64,000 bases of DNA, taken from positions 113,177-177,176 of the forward strand of contig JAGVSM010003653.1 in NCBI GenBank assembly GCA_022494885.1, written 5' to 3'. The notes under the pieces are model-generated. The model worked only from the letters and a program-made list of their open reading frames with translations, did not search any database and was not told where the DNA came from. Made by a program: the position numbers and the translations under genes. Of the stretch, positions 53,337 through 62,560 are shown piece after piece (position 1 is the stretch's first letter; every line of letters begins with the position of its first letter). The DNA is from Micrasema longulum. Lineage: Eukaryota; Arthropoda; Insecta; Trichoptera; Brachycentridae.

Positions 53337-53753
53337 ATATACATTATGTTCATAAACATATTGTATATAGGCCGAAGTCCATGTTTGTATTATGTTCCCC
53401 GAGCCACAGGCGCCTGAATAACTATAAATTATGCATTCATTTATTATTATGCAATTCTCAGAACCGTTATAAACAATTATTTCTAAACATCACGAGTCGA
53501 TTGATGCAGCATTGTCGACGTTATTGAATGTTATCTTTAATTAATATTAGTATTATTTATCAATCCAACCAACCTTAGTGTGCAGTCGTTATAAATCACT
53601 CCATTTTGATCGAAAATATTTGAAATAATAATTGATTAACGAATAAAATGTATTTTCCTTATCGTTTGAATGTGGATAATGATTATGTTTCATATGCATA
53701 CATATGTAAATGCAATACTCACACCATTACAAAGCTATGGACCTTGCTCATAA
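53337..53753. other. No feature recognised
   Basis: AT-rich flank without shared repeats. Confidence 0.35.
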
Positions 53754-53777
53754 ACTTAGTATAAAGTATATATTTCC

Positions 53778-54200
53778 AAAACATTTAAGTTTGTAAGTGA
53801 AAATTCTTGATGGAAGTTCATTGTAATTTATTATATAAATAAAACACGAGTGATACTTTAATCCACAAATTTAAGTTTTTTTTTTGTTTAAGTATTTTAA
53901 ACCAAACATAAAATAAAATACTTAAACTCATTAAAATAGCATTATATCAATTCATTAGTTAACCCATAGAAAATTTGTTGATAATGATCCTTAAGATTAA
54001 AATAACTTTATTTAATTTACTTACATATAACTTTGAATTATGTATCCTTACCTCTGTTCTGTATAAATACATTTAACTTTTTAATAAAGATACCAGTCTC
54101 GAAGATGTCGCGAAAGCGATGAAACCGGTCACTGGATATTCCAAATTTGTGGATTAAAGTATCACTCGTGTTTTATTTATATAATAAAAAAAATAAAAAC
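53778..54200 (+). mobile_element. Compact retroposon (423 bp) with target duplication, inverted repeat and hammerhead-like motif
   Basis: TATATATTTCC occurs at 53767-53777 and 54201-54211. Near the left end, about 43 bases (53834-53876, TATAAATAAAACACGAGTG and onward) recur as the reverse complement close to the right end. A second perfect 14-bp hairpin, GTTTAAGTATTTTA/TAAAATACTTAAAC, lies near 53885-53930. The hammerhead-like motif is at 54093-54135. It ends in AATAAAAAAAATAAAAAC. No coding frame. The inverted terminal arms plus ribozyme-like motif recall the terminal repeats of Penelope-like elements; a small non-autonomous derivative is my inference. Confidence 0.65.
54093..54135 (+). ncRNA. 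Hammerhead-like motif H1 with paired stems I and II
   Basis: CCAGT - CTCGAAGATG - TCGC-GAAA-GCGA - TGAAA - CCGGTC - ACTGG. Stem I (CCAGT/ACTGG) and stem II (TCGC/GCGA, closed by a GAAA tetraloop) pair perfectly. GAAA, the short self-complementary ACCGGT stem III and the GTC cleavage triplet are in the right places. The CUGANGA box is degenerate (CTCGAAGA, one extra base), so cleavage may be weak or lost. Confidence 0.5.
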
Positions 54201-54262
54201 TATATATTTCCATCCTTATTCTACCACCTGTGCCTTAGCGTAACTTTATACCAAATTTATAA

Positions 54263-55165
54263 TTAAGACCCAATGTTTTTTAAAAGATAAAGCTAGAGGC
54301 AAGTAAATTGTTCTAATTCCTCAAGTAGCTATGTTATCAATAAAATAGTTTGCGTAAAGTCAACACAACAAAGTTCATTTTTTTTAGAATTCATTGCCCA
54401 AAAAAAATTATGTTCAAAACTCGTTTATTTATCGTAGCTGCTCCAAATTTAATTTACTTTGTCCCCATTTAGATATTTTCAATACAAAATTTTGTGATTT
54501 CAAAAAAAGTTTTTGAAACACTGTAAAATGAAACATTTGTCAGTGTGTAATAAGTTTATGTTCTTTTCATTATGTTTATTTTATTATAATATCAAAACTT
54601 TGAATTGGTCAACTATATTATGAAAATCCCTTTCCTCCACTCTTCCACTCTATTTTCTCATCCCTTAACCTTCTTACGAGCTCTTTTTTTTCCCATGTCT
54701 TATATTATATATTATTTTTCTCTTTACCGTGTAACATGTTCTCTCATTATATTTGTGAAAAACTTTAACTGGATGTATGTATTATTTTTTATATTTTGTA
54801 TTCTTATATAACAACTGTTCTTTTTACTTAATAAATAAATAAACAAATAAGTGGCATACTAGATTACGTATCAATTAAGTAAATGACATAATATGAAGGG
54901 TACAAGAACAAATATTTTAAAAAGTAAATAACATATGAACTGTACAATAATGAATTTAAAAGGAGAGCAAAAAAAATTAACTCTGTTTTTGGGACAATCG
55001 GTTCATATTTCATTTATGAAAAATATTTAACGTTATTAAGTATTTGTACATAACCACTAACCGACTTTTCTGTGTCTACCGGTTTCGTGATGTACCCGAC
55101 TCTTTGTCAGGACACTAATCAAACTAACATGCGAAACCGACTATAAACCTTCACCATAGTTCTAA
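54263..55165. other. Gap with a LINE-type tail
   Basis: About 54610-54845 is T-rich and ends CTTAATAAATAAATAAACAAATAA, resembling a LINE 3' end. From 54900 to 55060 nothing was recognised. The hammerhead-like motif H2 (55072-55115) is listed separately. Confidence 0.4.
55072..55115 (-). ncRNA. Hammerhead-like motif H2
   Basis: Minus strand: GTGTC - CTGACAAAGA - GTCGGGTACATCAC - GAAA - CCGGTA - GACAC. Stem I pairs perfectly with a different sequence from H1, i.e. compensatory change. The box is one base from CUGANGA (G to A at the second G). Stem II is weak. Confidence 0.45.
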
Positions 55166-55169
55166 ATTT

Positions 55170-55895
55170 GTAGCCAACAGAGAGGGAACACATTTTTGAA
55201 AAGGGAATATACAATTCTAGATCTAGGGCTGATGACCTGTCATTGACCGGTTTTAATGTCCACTTTACACACTGTGTAACATTCTTTTTTTTATTTTTAA
55301 TATATTTGAACCCCTGTATTTAGTACTCTTACGTGTCATGTACAAGGCTAAGGTACTCGGAAAAAAAAAAGTTTTTGTTTGTCTTGGAAATGGGATGTTC
55401 GATCACTGATTTTGGTTTATTACCTTTATGAGTCCAATCACCATTGTTGCAAAGTTCAAGAACAATGGCGCGTGATAACTACTTTTTACTACAGTGTGGA
55501 TATCTGTTAAGGATATTCCATCTTTCCTGCATTCTGCTTCAAGATTATGGCGTTGCAAACTGAAAAATGGGCACTGAAATAACAGATGTTCTATACTCTG
55601 TGAAGAAATATCATCGCATGGACAATAGTCATCATTCCTTAATTTAAACCTATATAGTTAACTTCTCATAGCTCCGTGTCCGGTAAAAATTTGGGTCGTT
55701 TCGAAAGTACTTTGGTGATGATGACGGAAGTTTGCTGCATCAGCCAGCGTTGGGAAAAACATTTTAGTGATTTTACCTGCAGAAGAAGCGCGGCAATGAT
55801 CCTCCTAACGCTGCTGTGTAACATTCACATGTAACTGTGTAACATTCACATCTGTTGACTTTTGTGAAGTAAAAGAGCTGAAACCTTTATCATGA
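55170..55895 (+). repeat. Repeat C, copy 8, interrupted by a LINE
   Basis: Left part AACAGAGAGGGAACAC to ACACACTGTGTAACATTC. Right part CTGTGTAACATTCACATG, a local 18-bp tandem, then CATCTGTTGACTTTTGTG and GAGCTGAAACCTTTATCATG. Confidence 0.75.
55285..55813 (-). pseudogene. LINE C-terminal remnant with CCHC-like motif (R1/I-type), 13-bp target duplication
   Basis: CTGTGTAACATTC flanks the insert exactly (55272-55284 and 55814-55826). Minus-strand translation gives GKITKMFFPTLADAANFR, then QIFTGHGAMRS, YRFKLRNDDYCPCDD, SQSIEHLLFQCPFF and LQRHNLEAECRKDG. The TGHG....L.RF.L....CPC......EHLLF.CP pattern is the RNase-H-distal zinc-finger region of R1/I/LOA-type LINEs. At least one stop. The plus-strand left end is T-rich, i.e. 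the poly(A) of a minus-strand LINE. It is 5'-truncated to 529 bp. Confidence 0.82.
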
Positions 55896-56059
55896 GTGAC
55901 TGTTGAGTATCTTGTATGTCTCTTTCGGGTCACCCTTTTCTCGCCGTTCCCGCAGCGTTGTGAGACCGAGAGTTTCCAGTCTCTCCACATATGGAAGCCG
56001 TTTTAGGCTCGGCGACAACTTTGTATCTAGTATAAGTCCATATAAACTTATTTTCTCAA

Positions 56060-56160
56060 AGTGAATGGTTTGTTAGCTAGGTAGAAATTGCCTTAGGGAA
56101 ATTTTTAATAACTAATGTGATTTATTTTATGCCCGCCCTTATATGTATATATATATATAT
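56060..56160 (+). repeat. LINE Lb 3'-tail fragment
   Basis: GAAATTGCCTTAGGGAAATTT and TTTATGCCCGCCCTTATATG match the untranslated end of the Lb copy at 7615-8262. Confidence 0.6.
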
Positions 56161-56705
56161 TTTTTTTTTGTTTATTTTTCCATGCTGTTACATATTATGC
56201 ATGTATTAAATTACATATTTTATACATTATATTTATTAAACATTAGAAGAGAAAAAGAGAAAAAATACATATTCTAAAATAAACATAGCCTTAAATTTGG
56301 AAAAAATGCCCACAAAGACTTAAACGTCTGAGCGTGGGCCATTCCTTTTTTATTGTTTTTGGTGAATTTTTTTGGTATACAAACACAAATATGACAATGC
56401 CATTAAAAATCATACAGAAATAACAGGAAAATGACATAAACAATGTAATTAAGACATCAAGGTTTAGAATATGCTGTTGTACGACTCTTTCACAATAGGT
56501 GTATATCTGTATTTTCCATGCTGATCCAAGTCCTCAAAGCCGCTTTAAACTTTGGAAGGGATTCTATATTTTGTATTTCCTTGGGTAGGAGATTAAAAGA
56601 TCTTGGACCAACATGGAAAGAGTGTCTCTGTGCGAACTTAGTTCTGCATCCTGGAACCGACAGTACACTTTCTGATCTGCTACTAGTCCTATTTAATTAT
56701 TTTTT
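56161..56705 (-). pseudogene. LINE ORF2 C-terminus with poly(A), lineage Lh
   Basis: Minus strand from about 56700: TSSRSESVLSVPGCRTKFAQ, then RHSFHVGPRSFNLLPKEIQN, then IESLPKFKAALRTWI. This is the R...F...GPR.FN.LP..I.....P.FK..L..W. ending of CR1/RTE-like ORF2. The UTR carries GCCCACGCTCAGACG with a partner CTTTGTGGGC hairpin. It ends in a poly(A) against the (TA)n of the neighbouring tail at 56160. Well preserved but strongly truncated. Confidence 0.8.
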
Positions 56706-56994
56706 TAAAAAAAACATATAAAACAATATAAAACATTTGTGTATATGAAGTGTAAAATAAATAAATAAATATTTACCCCTGCAATTTTTCAGACACGGAA
56801 TTACATTTTGTTAGTTTCGAACACCTATTCAGTTCCATTAAACTCATTCAGGAGAAAAAACCGTCAATATCTCGAAAATCTAAAAATCCAATTAGCTTGT
56901 TGAGACCGTGTACCCTTCAAATTTAATATTAAACACAATTTATGATTCTGTGATAATGTGAACTTCTGTCACGTGTATTTTATGATGTTTTAAA

Positions 56995-57090
56995 AAACGA
57001 TGTTCGATCTCCACTTTACCAGAATCTGTTACCGGTGAAAATGGTTTTGAAATTAAAATATTTGGATAACCTGTCATAAAAATGGCGAAC
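56995..57090 (+). repeat. SINE S2 fragment
   Basis: GTTCGATCTCCACTTTACC, GTGAAAATGG and TTGAAATTAAAATATTTGGATAA match the body of S2. The head is missing. Confidence 0.55.
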
Positions 57091-57497
57091 TGTTTGATGT
57101 GGAAAATCGTAAATCGCGTTTGATTTCTTTCTCAATCAATCAACTAATAATGATCTACAGTCAAGTAAACTTTTTCCTGGTTGAAGCTTGTAAGTTTTTT
57201 CTACAACTTTAGTGTGCCTTGTTTTTATAGCACCTTTTTTACTATGTTGTAGTGTTTTATTAAAATAGTTTGAGGTGTGCTTCATGCGTGCACAAGACAC
57301 AAACTATCGGTCCGCCGCTATGTATTTTATGTTCTTACTTAGTGGTTTTAATTCATCTAAAGTATTATTTCACTTACACGAGATTATGAAAAGATTTTTT
57401 AAATAAAATGACTGTAACAGGCGCACGGAGCATGACAGAAAAGACATTCTCGTGAAGTTCTTGCATTTATTACTCGTAGGATTTTTAAATTTTCAAC
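57091..57497. other. No feature recognised
   Basis: No shared repeats or coding similarity. Confidence 0.35.
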
Positions 57498-57898
57498 GAG
57501 TCAGTGATTTTTTTTATTTGTTAATAGACTATTAAATAACTGGGCCAAAATAAATAAAAAAAAATTGTTTATCGTATTATCAGCGCTAAGATTTTTTTAA
57601 AGTTTTGTATTTCTGAAATTAATTCGCGTGTGATTTCTCAAGTTCTTCACGGTTAGTTCTGCCGATTGGTCCGTTAACGATAAGAAAACCGGAAATCTTC
57701 CACAAATCTCCTATCATTGGTTGATTCATATAAACTCGCGACGTCGTTCAAAGTAGTTCGTTTTTATTAAAATATTTTAAAATCTTTTTTTCGTACATTT
57801 TCAAAAAAACTTTGCCGTATAATTTACTACATTATTTTTTACCGCGCGCTCAAGAAAGCATTTTTGCATCGAATGTCCCGTAGGGCCGAAGTTTCTCG
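57498..57898 (+). mobile_element. MITE family A, copy 14
   Basis: From GAGTCAGTGATTTTTTTTATTTG to GGGCCGAAGTTTCTC. The first CRE-like box is mutated (GTGTGATTTCTCAAG), while GCGACGTCGTTC is kept. Confidence 0.8.
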
Positions 57899-57911
57899 TT
57901 GAATTTTTACC

Positions 57912-58143
57912 AAACTGTATGTATAGAATTAACAGGTCAATCATCAGTAATACTGTTTCTGTTGATATTATTAGTAGTGATGTTTATATCTGACACTTGA
58001 AGAATAGTTTAATTTAGGATTTTTTTCTAAACTGTATGTATAGAATTAACAGGTCAATCTTCAGTAATACCGCTTCTGTTGATATTATTAGTAGTGATGT
58101 TTCTAATATCTGACACTTGAATAATAGTTTAATTTAGGATTTT
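57912..58143. repeat. Tandem duplication, two units of about 117 bp
   Basis: Unit 1 (57912-58028) and unit 2 (58029-58143) differ by a handful of substitutions and a 3-base indel. Both contain TGTATAGAATTAACAGGTCAATC and TTAATTTAGGATTTT. The duplication stops at the edge of the open frame that follows. Confidence 0.8.
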
Positions 58144-58145
58144 CA

Positions 58146-58441
58146 TTACATATCCGTTCCACAAGTCTTTATGTGAATTTCCACTGCGTCCCGTGCTAGC
58201 CAAGAATACAAAATACTCATTCCGCATTCTCTTGGAAGAATTTTCGGTATCATCTGGACTGCGGTCATTCCAATGTCAAGTACATACGCATTCGGCACGT
58301 AGTACATGATCTTATCAATTGAATAAGCGGCGTTTACGATTTGTGCAATCGATGCAAAAAATATTTGGTATCTCGCAGGTTCGTCGCAGGAGGCAATATT
58401 AGCAGTTCGCGGTGAAATCCTGATGCCGAACCTTATGCCTG
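58146..58441 (-). CDS. Candidate terminal exon, unrecognised protein segment
   Basis: The minus strand is open for about 98 codons after a CTGGTTTTTCCAATTCC..CTCCCAG acceptor-like site at about 58442. It reads IRFGIRISPRTANIASCDEP, ARYQIFFASIAQIVNAAYSI, DKIMYYVPNAYVLDIGM, TAVQMIPKILPRECGMSILY and SWLARDAVEIHIKTCGTDM, then a stop at 58146-58148. Composition is less AT-rich than the surroundings and not repeated elsewhere in the window. I do not recognise the family. A frame this long can arise by chance a few times in 64 kb. The upstream part of the 129-codon frame reads antisense into a LINE and is not part of it. Confidence 0.25.
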
Positions 58442-58454
58442 GGAGCGTATGGAA

Positions 58455-58830
58455 TTGGAAAAACCAGGTATAATGTAGGCTGAATGTGTGGTAAAGCTTT
58501 GTACTATGTATGCACAAAGGTCGGGATCCGTACATTGTGTAAGGATGAGATAAGCATTATCGACCAAATCAAGAATGGAGTTCTGCGATGGATTGACGTG
58601 TTGAGCGAATGCAAAGCGAAATAACGGCTAAAAAGATCTATGCGAATGTTGATGGATGCGAAAAATCGAAAAATACCGAGAACGACGTGGCATGACCAAA
58701 TCCAACAAATATTTGAGGATGGACATGTCAAAAGTAGTAATAATCGGCACGCGTGCATGAGAATATGATGAATGCGGAGGAAGCGAGCTCTGTGTCCAAA
58801 GACAGAGTGATGTGGCGTGATGGTTTATTT
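58455..58830 (+). pseudogene. RTE-like LINE ORF2 C-terminus, copy 4
   Basis: Decayed text: CGKALYYVCTKVGIRTL-like, then ISIIDQIKNGVLRW, MLMDAKNRKIPRTTWHD and IQQIFEDGHVKSSNNRHACM. It ends near GTGATGTGGCGTGATGGTTTATTTATTT. Several frameshifts. Confidence 0.75.
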
Positions 58831-58944
58831 ATTTTGCACTGTATTCAATTAAATTATTTGGAATAATACTCGTATATACATTAGAAACTAAAAATTTAAG
58901 ACGTACGTATTATAAAAAAACAAAAAATACATAAAGAGACTCTT

Positions 58945-59130
58945 GTCAACATATTAGGAGAATCCTGTTCCAGAAAACCCCTTCGGATACATGGAACAGA
59001 TCAGCATCCAGAGCGATGTTGTTCAGCGTAGCGGTAGCCCTTCCAACAGGCAACACATCGGCAGGTTAATCCTGTATATCGGAATATGAAACAATCTATG
59101 CTGACGCTGTCTTAGATCAGGAACATACAT
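58945..59130 (-). pseudogene. LINE La C-terminal remnant, minus strand
   Basis: Minus strand: ATGTTCCTGATCTAAGACAGCGTCAGCATAG, GGAAGGGCTACCGCTACGCTG and TCCGAAGGGGTTTTC match the 11346-12010 copy at high identity over about 180 bases, with one deletion. Both sides truncated. Confidence 0.75.
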
Positions 59131-59204
59131 CTGTTTCTACCTTCAAAATGGATACCTATAACTTAAAAAATGTTTTGGATAATTAAAAATAAAAAATTAC
59201 AATC

Positions 59205-59360
59205 GAATTCAACTATAACCATCTCTCTTCCATTCCCACCTAGTCCAATATTGTTACCTCTCTACCCTTCTGCACATATCAATGATTTTGCCTATATTCT
59301 TGTAGGTACTTTTACTATGTGTCTTTGTTTTCTTTTATATAATGCATATCGTCCCTTTTA
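59205..59360 (+). repeat. LINE Lc 3' tail, copy 2
   Basis: ATTCAACTATAACCATCTCTCTTCC, CATATCAATGATTTTGCC and TTTTAATGCCCAC correspond to 9064-9235. No coding part. Confidence 0.55.
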
Positions 59361-59455
59361 ATGCCCACACGCTTGCCTCACGTTTGGAAAATTCCGGTTT
59401 CGATCCCCGGTAAGATCAAAAAACGTAAATGTGATTTTTCTCAAGCCAGGGTGAT
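59361..59455 (+). repeat. tRNA-like SINE fragment (S3-like)
   Basis: CACACGCTTGCCTCACGTTTGG with GGTTTCGATCCCCGG as a B box, then AAAACGTAAATGTGATTTTTC. The A box is lost. Confidence 0.45.
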
Positions 59456-59649
59456 CTTTGCTGTAATTCATTACTGTACTTGGACCTCCAAGCCTGTTGT
59501 GGTGCTAAAAAATACAAAACTAAAGATAATCATAGCGTTGCCTCTTAATCCAACAAATTGAAACAAGTTTACTCATAACTGAAGATATAGAAAACTTGAT
59601 ATCAAAGAAAATCTAAAATATTTTAAACGTCCAATGAATTAATTTATTT

Positions 59650-59870
59650 AAAATCTAATCTTTTGAGTTTGTCCAAATTTTCGTAGACATGGACTGGATT
59701 CAACTCCCTGGGGAGCTGTCAATATTAACATATAACAACAGACATGAAAAACATTTTAGAGAAGGTAATACAGAAGTTTAGAGATCTACAGGGCTTATGC
59801 CCTGTCAATGGCTGGTTTAAGTGGCCACTTTACACACTGTGTAACATTCACCATTCACGTGCTGGCATAT
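59650..59870 (+). repeat. Repeat C, copy 9, with full head
   Basis: TTTTGAGTTTGTCCAAATTTTCG, GGACTGGATTCAACTCCCTGGGGAGC, AACATATAACAACAGACATG, ACAGGGCTTATGCCCTGTCAATGG and ACACACTGTGTAACATTCACC. This copy shows the head and body in their forward relation, which makes the inversions in copies 2 and 5 evident. Confidence 0.75.
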
Positions 59871-59879
59871 TTTTATTTA

Positions 59880-60605
59880 TTTATTTTATTTTTGCTTTAT
59901 TAAGTTAGTTCATAACATCTTAAGAACTAACATAAACTTTTAATAATATTACAATTTTTTTATCAAAATTTCTCAACAAATTTTTCCAAATTAATTTGAA
60001 ATATTTCCATTTTTTCTATTTCCTTTATTTCTTCAGGAAACTCATTGTACAGCTTCAATCCCTTGTACAATGAGTTTTGAGGTTCTGTTTTTTTGCTCAT
60101 TGGTAATCTTATCTTTTTTTTACCCCTTGTTTCATATGTATGACATTGTTGGTTAAATTTTATTATTGTTTTTATTTTATTCATCCCCTTAATTATTTTA
60201 CGTATAAAAATTGCCACATTATATTTAATTTTTTGCTTTACTGTGAGCAAGCCAATTTCTATGTGCATTATTTCTACATTAGAATAGATATTTCTTTTGA
60301 GTATAATCCTCATTGCCTTATTTTGAAGAATTTGTATATTTTGAATGTCTCCTTTATCACATAAAAAAAGAATGGAAGAACAGTAGTTTATGTGTGGACA
60401 TATTATTGTTTTAAATATAAGAATATTACTTTTTAAATCTATTACATTTCGTAATCTTCCCATAAATGATTTTTTTTTTGTTAAATATTGAGTATGTTTT
60501 TTAAAATTTAAATCTATCCGAGTAGACCCCGAGATACTTTATTTCGTCCACATAATTTATATTCAAATTATCAATATCGATTTTGTAACCCTGGGGTATT
60601 ATTTT
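59880..60605 (-). pseudogene. LINE ORF2 thumb and C-terminus, lineage Lg (best copy)
   Basis: Minus strand from about 60605: VDEIKYLGVYSDRFKF (the KYLGV.LD..L.F motif just after the RT palm), a frame break in an A-rich run near 60475, then MGRLRNVIDLKSNILIFKTI. It continues ICPHINYCSSILFL, IQILQNKAMRIILKRN, IGLLTVKQKIKYNVAIF and KGLKLYNEFPEEIKEIEKME, to a stop near 59963. The KYLGV, HINYC...W-like and YN.FP segments identify a Jockey/CR1-like LINE. The main frame is open for 166 codons. The tail runs to a TTTATTTATTTTATTTTTG run near 59880. Confidence 0.82.
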
Positions 60606-60629
60606 TTATTTTTTTATTTATTATTTTTA

Positions 60630-60705
60630 TTTATTTATTGTACAGCGCCCTTGCGGTGATTTTCACGAAAATAGCGCTATATAAATTATCCAAACATAAC
60701 CCGGT
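60630..60705 (+). repeat. L2-type 3' tail fragment
   Basis: ATTTATTGTACAGCGCCCTTGCGGTGATTTTCACG to AGCGCTATATAAATTATCC, as at the end of retroposon E. Nothing of E's body precedes it. Confidence 0.65.
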
Positions 60706-61095
60706 CTCGCATATGACTTTCTTCATCAATCGTAATCTGAATGTATGTGTTGGGGAGTTCGCACTTGCCGCTGTGTGCATCGCCTCGCCCCCTCCACTGC
60801 GCTGCTGCCGACTGCCGACACAGCGCAACATCCACAGTTCACATTCAGCATGTCGGCAATCCGCTACTTTCGTCTACAATGGTCGTGAAGTCACCCGTAG
60901 CGGATCTGGATTCGAGACGTTTTCCCCAGCGCCTCGGCCGCCGCGGATACAAACTCGCAAATTGCGTAAAAGCCACAAAGAATGTTCGCCGTGTGTTGCG
61001 AAAATTGTGTTCACTTTTCTCTGCATCGGCGTTTCTTCTCGTGCTACCGCCTATATTCAATCCCATGGATAAAAACTGTCTTTCTTGATTGTTCG
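60706..61095. other. CpG-rich island; possible host promoter or 5' exon
   Basis: About 60740-60980 is strikingly GC- and CpG-rich for this window. Two overlapping plus-strand frames (to 61072 and to 61088) and one minus frame stay open, which the composition largely explains. An ATG at 60879 in good context (CTACAATGGTC) opens 69 codons that start VVKSPVADLDSRRFPQRLG, but I recognise no domain. No TATA box or clear donor site was fixed. Confidence 0.25.
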
Positions 61096-62394
61096 TTATC
61101 ATTTTGTAATTATGTAACTGGTTCGAGATTAACTTGCGCGACGTAATAACTAGGTGAAGGCAGACGGTTGAACTATTAATGTATAATTAAACTATTGCAA
61201 CGGTAAATGAATGGCTGACTGCGTTCTTAACACTTTGAGCACCGGCCGAATACACATAGAATTTACCCTGTGCCCGGCCCATTTTTGTGAAATTTCATGC
61301 TTTGTGAAGGGTTTCTTAAAGTGTCATAATTATGAAAATACTGGGTTAAATCAATTTAAACATCTCATATTTATTTGAAACAATGTAATAAGTCATTTTT
61401 GTTTTATAGTTTGCCAACATTGGCATTGGTTTTATTTTTAAATTTTATTAAGTACTTTAAATTATTTATTTATTTTTAATGTTTTTTTTTAAATATCAGC
61501 ATTCTTGATAGAAGGGATTCTAGCATGCCGACTTTGAAACTTGTTTCGAATATTCTTTTCTTATTTCCTGAACGAATGTATATTCTATTGACTTATCACG
61601 GAAAATAATTCGGCCTGTAGTGTAGGTAGGACCTTTGTAGATTGTAGCGCATTTGCTGAACAATATTACCTCATCATTAAGTTAAAACAGCAACATTTCG
61701 ACTTTATTATTTTTCGCAGAATGCCCACGATATCCTTGAAAAGACTTGAGGGTTTTGCATATTGGAATATTTTTTATTTAGACTTTTGAAGGATTGCCTA
61801 TTTCTCCACCTTTTTGATAGAATTCTTATTAGATTTTCCCTAGTATAATTATTAAGCTTTTCTGAAGTACACTGTTGACTCCCTTTTTAGTTGAAATGTA
61901 ATTATTTGTATATTATCCTTTTATGATTATCTGTCAAAGTTAAATAGATATCCGTCTTAGAATCGTTTCCACTCACGATTCAATCACGTATAAAATCATA
62001 GTTTATTATGGGACCTTAGTTATTCTATCTGACGGACGTCATTATACCTGTTAGATAAAGTGCATACATAATACGTAATTATGGTTTATTGCGCTTATCT
62101 CGCTTACTTCACTTCCTGTTTACACTACCTTAACTAGTTCCTATTAACGTTATCATTAATCATAGGACAAGGGCTACTCTCGTTTAAATCGGTGTCTCGT
62201 TTATTTATCAATCAATGCCTAATAATTGCAATTATAAATAAATCCAATTAAATCATACAAGTCAGCTTACAAACTTATAATTCTATGAGTTTGTACGTCT
62301 TTCACCAATGACAATCTGAGATTAGTATTTATTTATTTTTTATTTTAGTACACGAACCAAAATAATCTTACATATGTTCTGATAATAACACATC
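61096..62394. other. No feature recognised
   Basis: The longest plain interval of the right flank: AT-rich, without repeats shared in the window, terminal repeats or coding similarity. Confidence 0.4.
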
Positions 62395-62560
62395 TTATTA
62401 ATTTATACATCACTAGCGGACTCGACAGACGTTGTCCTGCCCAAACGTTGGTTTGCCTGTTATTAGCTTGGAAAAATACTTTTCATTGATAAGTAGGTAA
62501 CTAGGTTCTTGTTTATCATTGAATTCCAAAACATAAAATATATATTTTTTCAAATATGGC
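62395..62560 (+). repeat. Retroposon-like end (CTAGCGGACTCGACAGACGTTGTCCTGCC)
   Basis: CACTAGCGGACTCGACAGACGTTGTCCTGCCC resembles a phrase common in insect non-LTR-derived repeats (from general knowledge, not checked). Only one copy here. Confidence 0.35.

Larger units (their letters stand above)
53754..54262. mobile_element. Small MITE family I, copy 2, split by a 423-bp insert
   Basis: Left part AAACTTAGTATAAAGTATATATTTCC; right part CCATCCTTATTCTACCACCTGTGCC to AGCGTAACTTTATACCAAATTT. Together they match the 138-bp copy at 2008. The host element therefore proves the insert boundaries. Confidence 0.7.
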
